Shown here piece after piece: positions 57,691-64,000 of a DNA stretch of 64,000 nucleotides; positions within the stretch are counted from its first letter, which is position 1, and every line of letters starts with the position of its first letter. The notes beneath the pieces were generated by a model. That model was not told the origin of the DNA and made no database searches. It saw only the letters and a list, made by a program, of their open reading frames with translations. A program made the position numbers and the translations under genes. Origin of the DNA: Corallochytrium limacisporum (taxonomy: Eukaryota; Opisthokonta); assembly GCA_002811645.1 (NCBI GenBank), contig PDIP01000021.1, positions 18,723 to 82,722 of the forward strand. Direction: 5' to 3'.

Positions 57691-58790
57691 CTCACCATTT
57701 CACTTACAACACAATCCGCGCAGCTTGCAGCTGTCACCGGTCGTACTCAGCAAAGAGCAATGTATGATGCAACGATAAGGTATACATGATAGGATCATGG
57801 CAGGAATAACACACCCGCAGACACCCGTTGCGCAGATGTGTGCCTGGAATGTTCCATCGTCCGTCCAACTCACCCGGGTCCCCATTTCCCCCCTCTTCCC
57901 ACCGCGCAGCCTTCCAATCCCCCGCCCACTGTTTGCTATGGGTAACCATGCAGCCCCGCGGTTCTCCAAGCCTTTGCAAACGATGGGGAGGGAATCGCAG
58001 ACTGCTAAGTACCACGAACTGCACCGGAGACCTTTCCGGGGGTATGGCGCTAACGGGAGCTATGGGAGACGAGGCACATATGCACATGTACATGCAACGG
58101 CAGCTTAGTCTCCTCCTAGGACAAACTTGATGTGCGACAGTTCGACGAAGATGATGATGACGATGTAGGACTGTGTATCCCCGACATTTTCCCAAAAACA
58201 ATCTCCATCTTGTGTCTCTTCATCAATAAGCACCGTACTCTACACCATGTCATAAACCTTGCCGGGACAGGAAAACGGAGGATGTGCGGGATTCCATGTG
58301 ACAGCCACTAGCCTGCCAAGCTCACCACCGTTGTGTGTATCTACGAACGGCTGCTGCGTCAATATAAAAGACTTTGGGTTCTGTAGCTCCTTGTATGCAG
58401 AAAGTCAAGTCAACTCCCTTATCAGTTCTGATCTTAAACAGCTGTGTTCCTCAACGCACAGATGCTGACGGTGTGCGGCCAATACTCTCAAGTAGCACAC
58501 AGCAATGACAGCCACCAGGAATGGCAACCGTATCGAAAATATCAGGTGAATCCACTTTCCCTCATTCTGAAATTACCAAGCCTTAGTGCAAATATGGCAA
58601 CTTTGTTCCACCAAGAATTGACTGCAGAACTTGTTTGATCATTTGATTATATTACGCACGAATCACAGGGACCCCCGGAGGGGTGGACACAAGGGAACTC
58701 CCACTAGCACAATCGTAATCAACATGCATCATCGTCCGCTGACAGTCGATGCAATTAAACACTATGTATTTTATACAGCTGTACTCTAAA

Positions 58791-59513
58791 TCAATCATCC
58801 TGGCCGAAAGCAAAGCCACCAGGCCGCGGTGCGTCCGGGTTGGCTTCCTCCACGGGTTCTGCGGGGCCTTCGAAGAGCCACTTGATCACGGTCGGAGTGG
58901 CTAGAAGCCGTATCTCCTTACCAGTGCGACGAGTAGTTTCTGGGAAAACGTCCGCCAGTACATAGTAGATGTGTCCCACACCAATACCAAGAAGGTCCAT
59001 AATCGGACTATGTCCCAGAGTCAGGCCGAATGCCATCAGCACCCATGGCAGGTATGGTGCTGTGAAGTTGAACGCGCCCAGGAAGTTCATCAGCGCATAC
59101 GGGTTCCGCCGGCTCCAGACGTAGACCATGCAGAACACTAAAGCACTACCAAAGAAGAAACTATGTACGAACGGTGCAACGAGTGTCAGTAGAGTGGCGC
59201 AGAACAACAGCATGTAGAAGAAGTCTGCTGGTTTGTTGCGGAACTGAGGTCCCGTCTCGAGTAACTGGGCGTACCGCACAAGGAAGTACATATGGAAAAA
59301 GAAATCTAACCCTATTTTCCCGAAGAAGAGGAAGTGTGTGATAAGGCGCCAGTATTCTCGCTTCCACATGATCCGCTCCCAATTGAAGGTGAGCTGCAGG
59401 AATGAAACGAAGTCGAACTGTACTGCGAAACTGACGGCAGCACAAGCCGTCATATATGTCCGGGTGATCGGGGGAAGTTGGTGAAACCACCCAAATACTC
59501 CGTCGTCCGCCAT
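58791..59513 (-). CDS. derlin, ER-associated degradation rhomboid pseudoprotease
   Basis: 240 residues. The PPITRTYM start, the YWRLITHFLFFG segment with the WR motif, six hydrophobic stretches, and GIGVGHIYYVL with the GxxxG-type motif identify a derlin of the Derlin-2/3 (Der1/Dfm1) type. Catalytic Ser-His residues of active rhomboids are absent, as expected. The C-terminus, GGFAFGQDD, resembles the SHP box that recruits p97/Cdc48. It forms part of the retrotranslocation channel for misfolded ER proteins. It is divergent from the PDI gene, 702 bp apart. Confidence 0.96.
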   Translation of the reverse strand: MADDGVFGWFHQLPPITRTYMTACAAVSFAVQFDFVSFLQLTFNWERIMWKREYWRLITHFLFFGKIGLDFFFHMYFLVRYAQLLETGPQFRNKPADFFYMLLFCATLLTLVAPFVHSFFFGSALVFCMVYVWSRRNPYALMNFLGAFNFTAPYLPWVLMAFGLTLGHSPIMDLLGIGVGHIYYVLADVFPETTRRTGKEIRLLATPTVIKWLFEGPAEPVEEANPDAPRPGGFAFGQDD

Positions 59514-60215
59514 GGTTTCTTCTCTGTTCGTCTACGTAAGCACGATCTCAAACTATTTGCTCCACTCCCGAAGGAATTTGCGTACTTTGTTATTCTTTAA
59601 CGCCAGTGCCTCTCAATGTTATCACAGCTTCAACGATCTCAACTATTCTAAATGCCCAAGCTTTTTGAATCTTAAGTCACTGAGTACCATAACATAACCC
59701 CTAATGTATGATAAAATACTAACTCGTCAGTTTCATTCCGCTTAGTAAGACGCAGGTCAAGGTCCGATCGCTGCCAACACCACTGCATTCGGCGATGGGG
59801 CGGGCGGTAAACGCATCGATAGTGCCCGTGGCAGTCGGTCGACTTGGCCTGCGCTGATTCGTCCAAGGGGTGAGGGGGGGGGGGGGGGAGGAGGAGGAGC
59901 ATTAAACCAAAAAGCCAAAAAGCCATAACGTGTCACAAGTGCAGTGTAAATGTACTGCCGTCGAGTATTGGGGGATGTTGGGGCAGTAGTGGTTGTTCTC
60001 TTGTGTTTGTTGGGTACGTCTTGACCTCGGGCGGAGGGGTGTTTGGGTGTCCTTTCAGTCTTGTTTTCGGCTCGAAACTTCAAGCTAGTTGAAGAACAAG
60101 TGTACACAATAGAGCACTGGTCGAAGGCTAAGAGGAACAACGGTGAGACGACTTTTCCATGTCGACAATCAATAGTGTTTTCGCTCCAAATTAGAGAGTT
60201 TGTGATATCTCCACG
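59514..60215. other. divergent intergenic region shared by derlin and PDI
   Basis: 702 bp between two ER protein-quality genes read in opposite directions. Contains a G15 run (59874-59888) and AACGTGTCA (59927-59935), an ACGTG-core sequence like bZIP/UPR elements. No gene seen. Confidence 0.45.
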
Positions 60216-61505
60216 ATGAACAGGACGGCATTTATCTGTCTCGTGGTTGGTGTGCTGATGGCACTAACTCTGCCTGCCAGTGCTTTCTACGATAGCAGCA
60301 AGGATGTGATTCAGCTTACTCCTGAGAACTTTGATCGCCTCGTCATTGATACAGACGAGCCTTGGATCATTGAATTCTACGCACCGTGGTGTGGCCACTG
60401 CAAGTCCATGGTTCCGGAATGGAAGAAGGCTGCAAAGGGTTTGGCTGGAATTGTGAAGGTGGGTGCTGTAGATGCAGATGCGCACCAGTCCTTGGCTGCT
60501 AAGTATGGTGTGCGCGGATTCCCAACGATCAAGACCTTCGGCTCGGACAAGTCAAAGCCTAATGACCATGCCGGAGAGCGTGTTGCGTCTGCATTCATTA
60601 GCAGTGCCCTGCGTACCGCCAAGGATGTTGCGTTGGCCCGTGCAGAGGGTAAGTCCCAGGGCGGCTCTGCGAAGAGCGGAGGATCTTCAGGCGGTGGTTA
60701 CGGTAGCCCCAACGAACCCGGTGGCGGCCGAAACGTGGTAAAGCTGAATCAGGCCAACTTTAAGGAGAAAGTCCTAGACAGTCAGGAAGCTTGGATGGTT
60801 GAATTTTATGCCCCATGGTGCGGACACTGTAAGACTTTGGCTCCCGAATGGGCCAAAGCGGCCGATGAACTGGTGCACTCTGGAGTGAAGCTTGGCGCAG
60901 TGGACGCTACGGTGGAGAGCGGACTGGCATCTCAGTTCGGCGTCCAGGGCTACCCAACGATTAAGGTCTTCCGACCCGGCAAGAAGAGTGGCGCTGAGGA
61001 TTACAACGGTGCACGTACTGCGAACGACATCGTGGCCTTTGCCTCTGAACTAACTCCTCCTCCGGAAGTTACCGAGATGATCAATAACGAAATCTTCGAG
61101 AATCTGTGCAAGGAGAAGAAGGGTACCTGTATTCTAAACTTTGTGCCTCACATTCTTGACACGAACGCGAAGGAGCGCAATGGATACATCTCCACTTTGA
61201 AGAATCTAGCTGAACAGCACAAGGGTTTCCCATTCCAGTGGCTGTGGGCCGAAGGTGGTCAGCACATGGACTTTGAGGAGAAGCTCGGTGTTGGCGGCTT
61301 CGGTTACCCGGCCGTTGTGGCCGTGAATATGAGCAAAGGACGTTACGCGGTACTGCGGGGTGCTCCTTCCGAGCAGGGCATCAAACAGTTCATCGATCGT
61401 CTGCAGACCGGTGGTGAGGCAACTATTCCTGTACCGCCTCTGCCTACACTGAAAGCTCAGAGTCCTTGGGATGGGAAGGACGGTACTCTGCCAGATGAGC
61501 TGTAA
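60216..61505 (+). CDS. protein disulfide isomerase, PDIA6/P5-type
   Basis: 429 residues. A signal peptide (about 1-23) is followed by two thioredoxin domains with active sites CGHC at 59-62 and 202-205, both in the context FYAPWCGHCK. They are joined by a Gly/Ser-rich linker (about 148-172). A third, redox-inactive thioredoxin-like domain follows (about 280-405). The C-terminus is PDEL, a weak variant of the KDEL/HDEL ER retrieval signal. Domain order a-a-b is that of PDIA6/P5. It forms and rearranges disulfides in the ER lumen. Codon bias is strong, suggesting high expression. Confidence 0.97.
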   Translation: MNRTAFICLVVGVLMALTLPASAFYDSSKDVIQLTPENFDRLVIDTDEPWIIEFYAPWCGHCKSMVPEWKKAAKGLAGIVKVGAVDADAHQSLAAKYGVRGFPTIKTFGSDKSKPNDHAGERVASAFISSALRTAKDVALARAEGKSQGGSAKSGGSSGGGYGSPNEPGGGRNVVKLNQANFKEKVLDSQEAWMVEFYAPWCGHCKTLAPEWAKAADELVHSGVKLGAVDATVESGLASQFGVQGYPTIKVFRPGKKSGAEDYNGARTANDIVAFASELTPPPEVTEMINNEIFENLCKEKKGTCILNFVPHILDTNAKERNGYISTLKNLAEQHKGFPFQWLWAEGGQHMDFEEKLGVGGFGYPAVVAVNMSKGRYAVLRGAPSEQGIKQFIDRLQTGGEATIPVPPLPTLKAQSPWDGKDGTLPDEL

Positions 61506-61616
61506 GAAAGAAGATCGTCACAATTACATACAAAGATCCATAGAACCTGTCACACTATACACCTTAGACATTTGGTACTTTAGTTTCACAAAAGATTTCA
61601 TTGGAGGACGGAGGGA

Positions 61617-62183
61617 TCAGCCAGCAAGTACATCTGCATTCCGCGTGAACTCCCGTTTCTCGACCTTCACTTCTTGGTTGTGCAGAGCATAGTAGTACAC
61701 CACCATCTTTGGTCCTTGAATGTCCATCAATACAAAACTGGGCACTGCTTCCTCGCCATCTTCATTAGGAGCCCCCGTTGCAGATCCTGGATTGATGAAA
61801 ACATTGCCTGCGATGTCGTAGGCTTCGAAAGTGTGCGTATTTCCAGACAGTAGGACATCTACATTAAGCTTTCTCTGCACCATGGCCAGACCTTCTCTAT
61901 TTCCGGCAGGAAGGATTTGATGGCCATGGATCACTCCAACCTTCCAGTCTCCGATATGCATGACCAGTTCTTCCGGCAAGCTCTGGTCGATGTCAAAGTC
62001 TCCGCGCACACACTGAACATCTCCTGCAAGCGTCTGGAAGTATTCAATCTGATCTTTCGAGCAGAGATTTCCCGTTCCGAGGATGTGTTGGATACGTCCC
62101 GGTACCAGGAGTTTGCGGAACTTTGCCGGCAAAGCAGCCCTCCGGTGAGGGATATGCATGTCTCCAATCACAAGTACCAGCAT
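61617..62183 (-). CDS. VPS29: retromer subunit VPS29
   Basis: 188 residues. The VIGDMHIPHR start, GNLCSKDQIEYFQTLA, VRGDFD and SGNTHTFEAY motifs follow the phosphoesterase fold of VPS29. It has lost catalytic metal ligands and binds VPS35 instead. It is a core subunit of retromer, which recycles receptors from endosomes to the Golgi. Full length, with no extension. It converges on PDI with a 111-bp gap. Confidence 0.97.
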   Translation of the reverse strand: MLVLVIGDMHIPHRRAALPAKFRKLLVPGRIQHILGTGNLCSKDQIEYFQTLAGDVQCVRGDFDIDQSLPEELVMHIGDWKVGVIHGHQILPAGNREGLAMVQRKLNVDVLLSGNTHTFEAYDIAGNVFINPGSATGAPNEDGEEAVPSFVLMDIQGPKMVVYYYALHNQEVKVEKREFTRNADVLAG

Positions 62184-62855
62184 TGTTTACTTCTGCTCCC
62201 AATTTATCAACTTGATAGCGTAAGCCGTCCCAATGGATACTGTTCCGTTCCCGATCTAAACTTGAGCTATGTCTCGTCTGTAAACTTATTTCGCTATTCT
62301 AAGGATACTGCGCCCTAAGCACTGTAATGCCCTGACACTATGAACTCAAATACCCTCTGGATTAGACTCTGTGTTGCCGCAGAACTCAGTTGCAGTCCGA
62401 ATGGCCCCCCATCCGAATACTGCCAGCTCAGCCCCAAGCGGGGGGGGTCCGAACATATCATTTCCCACCATGGGAGCAGATTCCGGTTTCGGGGGACCAG
62501 GGTCCCTTTTTTTTGCCTTGCCCGACGGGGGAGGCGTCTCCAAAAGGCAAAACAGCCACTGATTTGACAATTTTTCTCTGAAAGCTCCGCACTGGGAAAG
62601 GACAGAGGTGGCTGGCAGGTCGGTAGAGAAGCGGGTATTGGGTCCGGGGACTCAGAGGATCCCGAGAGACGCGGCGCAACCATGCTGCGTGCAGAGGCTC
62701 TTTGACGGTTTATGGTTGGGCCCAGTTCCTTACGGCATGTCGGGTACTTGTAATTTGCTGGAGAGGTACCACCAGTGATGTTGTCAACTTAAATTATGGG
62801 TTGAAAGTTAGGTGGATAAGCAGCAGAGGATGTGATCGTATAGAGAACGAGAAGA
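62184..62855. other. divergent intergenic region, VPS29 / CRAL-TRIO
   Basis: 672 bp. CCCC facing GGGGGGGG near 62433-62449. Overlapping frames on both strands are artefacts of this GC-rich tract. No gene recognised. Confidence 0.45.
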
Positions 62856-63650
62856 ATGTCAAAGCAGGGAGTAACGGTTCACGCAGAGGGCCCTGTCGGG
62901 TCCCAGCGCTTGGAACGCTATAACCAGTTTATACAAAGTCTTCTTCAGGAACTTCATGACCGCGAACACGAGGATGGCTGCGAGTTGGCGGTAATTCCAT
63001 ACGAAATGAAGGAAAAGATTCGGATGTTCCCCGCCTCATTATACGGAGATGCGGAACTGAACGTCTGGGCGACGAGGACGTGTGTTGATCGGTATTTGAA
63101 CTGGTCAGGGGGTAATCCAATGTTGACTACACAACGTATGATCGCCACCAGTGGGTGGCGCTGTGGAGAACTACGAAAGATGCTCTCGACCATGTCGGGG
63201 GACCTGGTTCGCTCTCCGGAAGTCTACATGGATGGTTATGACAGTATGGGCCGGCCCATCATCGTCATCCGTGCTGCTGATTTACTTGATGCGTACCCTG
63301 GAGAACCGGGTATTCGTAAAATTGTTAATTTGCTGGAAGAGTGTATGGGGTACTCTCGCCATGCCCAAGTATCCTCCAAAATCAAAACGAAAGAGTCAGT
63401 GTCATGGCTGGTGGATATGCACGGCATCTTAGGACAAGCCTTTGACGCACAAGCCCGTGGTATGGTGGGACAACTGATCAAGTTGTTGCGCTTCCATTAT
63501 CCATACCATCAGGGAAAAATTATCATCGCCAATGCTCCATGGTACTACGCGATCGCACAGCTGATCGGTTACTTTATGCTCGACCGGGATGTATACAACA
63601 GCCTTGAATGGGTCAGTGGCGACATTGAAGAACTGAATAAAAACATGTAA
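62856..63650 (+). CDS. CRAL-TRIO (Sec14-like) lipid-binding protein
   Basis: 264 residues. A helical CRAL-TRIO N-terminal region (about 50-110) contains the RYLNWSGGNPMLTTQRM-type segment. The lipid-binding lobe (about 115-264) has RPIIVIRA, the helical LLEECM segment, SWLVDMHGI and HYPYHQGKIIIANAPWYYAI. The last is the diagnostic YP-hydrophobic core. The protein ends soon after the domain, without a GOLD or other partner. It probably moves or presents a phosphoinositide or other lipid between membranes; the ligand is unknown. Confidence 0.9.
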   Translation: MSKQGVTVHAEGPVGSQRLERYNQFIQSLLQELHDREHEDGCELAVIPYEMKEKIRMFPASLYGDAELNVWATRTCVDRYLNWSGGNPMLTTQRMIATSGWRCGELRKMLSTMSGDLVRSPEVYMDGYDSMGRPIIVIRAADLLDAYPGEPGIRKIVNLLEECMGYSRHAQVSSKIKTKESVSWLVDMHGILGQAFDAQARGMVGQLIKLLRFHYPYHQGKIIIANAPWYYAIAQLIGYFMLDRDVYNSLEWVSGDIEELNKNM

Positions 63651-64000
63651 ATAGACGTCATTTACCCATCTCATTCACATCATCATCTTAAGCTGTAGCA
63701 GGCCTTTCGGAGAATCCCGGGCCACGTCGAAACCGATGAAAATTAGGCCCCCGTACAATTGGTCCCTGCGAGCAAGCCACACAGTCGGCGAAGTATAAGG
63801 ACGGGCTCGCTTCCGCTGGCCGTCCCTGCAATAATATAAACAACGAAATGGTCAAACCCTCTCTCCCTGCCACGACGGTGGCGCGAAAGACAACCGGTCC
63901 GAGGGATGGGGGGGGGGAGGCAAATATGGGAATCCCCCCATCCAACCCCTCCTTTTGCCCTTTCGCTCTTCCGCAGTGGAGCGGGGCGAAGGAGCCCCCC
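63651..64000. other. window-edge intergenic region
   Basis: 350 bp. Contains an E2F octamer (63881-63888) and a run of G (63909-63918). No gene could be supported before the window ends. Confidence 0.4.

Larger units (their letters stand above)
57213..58790. other. convergent intergenic region, coiled-coil protein / derlin
   Basis: 1.6 kb, unusually long for convergent genes here. It includes an AG microsatellite (57239-57254) and a possible cyclin relic on the minus strand (about 57375-57690). The rest has no supported gene; frames near 57734-58201 are not family-like. Confidence 0.5.

Noticed and set aside
1-64000. tRNA, rRNA, CRISPR arrays and telomeric repeats
   Set aside because: I looked for A/B box pairs, ribosomal RNA cores, regularly spaced repeats and telomere-type arrays and found none convincing; a covariance-model scan would be the decisive check.

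Overview
The window looks like a nuclear contig from an intron-poor unicellular opisthokont: an early-branching fungus or a unicellular relative of animals. Every gene I recognise is one uninterrupted reading frame, yet the gene set is plainly eukaryotic: succinate dehydrogenase with a mitochondrial presequence, MRE11, DNA primase, eIF4E, ESCRT-III, retromer VPS29, EHD ATPase, derlin and PDI. The mix is unusual. A Cdc11/Nud1-type septation scaffold and a possible Pcl/Pho80-type cyclin relic point towards fungi. A mitochondrial-fission-factor-like protein, a Spire-like KIND protein, a UBE2E-type E2 and the UFMylation factor CDK5RAP3/C53 point towards Holozoa or a basal lineage. I cannot name the species.

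Layout. 1-16.4 kb: partial LRR mitotic scaffold (-), DsbA/FrnE-type oxidoreductase (+), triple-FKBP-TPR immunophilin (+), tandem GT8 glycosyltransferase (-), TMEM9-like protein (+), BCP1/BCCIP (-), PB1-SAM adaptor (+) and a small PPxY membrane protein (-). 16.4-23.7 kb: a 7.3-kb gene desert, ended by a second copy of the PPxY membrane protein (-). 24-36 kb: UBLCP1 phosphatase, SDHA, EHD ATPase and an Mff-like protein, separated by long intergenic stretches rich in C/G tracts and palindromes. 36-54 kb: eIF4E, primase, an adaptin-like HEAT protein, a quinone oxidoreductase, CHMP2/Vps2, a PRELI-like+PH fusion, a UBE2E-like E2, MRE11, a KIND/Spire-like coiled-coil protein and a methyltransferase. 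54.6-63.7 kb: CDK5RAP3/C53, an orphan coiled-coil protein, derlin, PDI, VPS29 and a CRAL-TRIO protein.

Organisation. Convergent neighbours are usually only 43-250 bp apart, whereas divergent and tandem gaps are mostly 0.4-2 kb (plus the 7.3-kb desert) and carry the low-complexity tracts, the C/G palindromes and the likely promoters. Two perfect 12-bp E2F-type palindromes lie on either side of MRE11, and weaker E2F-type sites lie upstream of the primase and the mitotic scaffold.

Functional themes. ER quality control is dense at 54-62 kb (C53, derlin, PDI). Membrane traffic recurs across the window (EHD, CHMP2, VPS29, TMEM9, PRELI-PH, CRAL-TRIO). Three proteins carry PPxY motifs that could recruit NEDD4/Rsp5-type ubiquitin ligases. 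The best candidates for undescribed biology are the duplicated PPxY membrane-protein family, the PRELI-like+PH protein, the Mff-like protein, and the C/G-palindrome elements.
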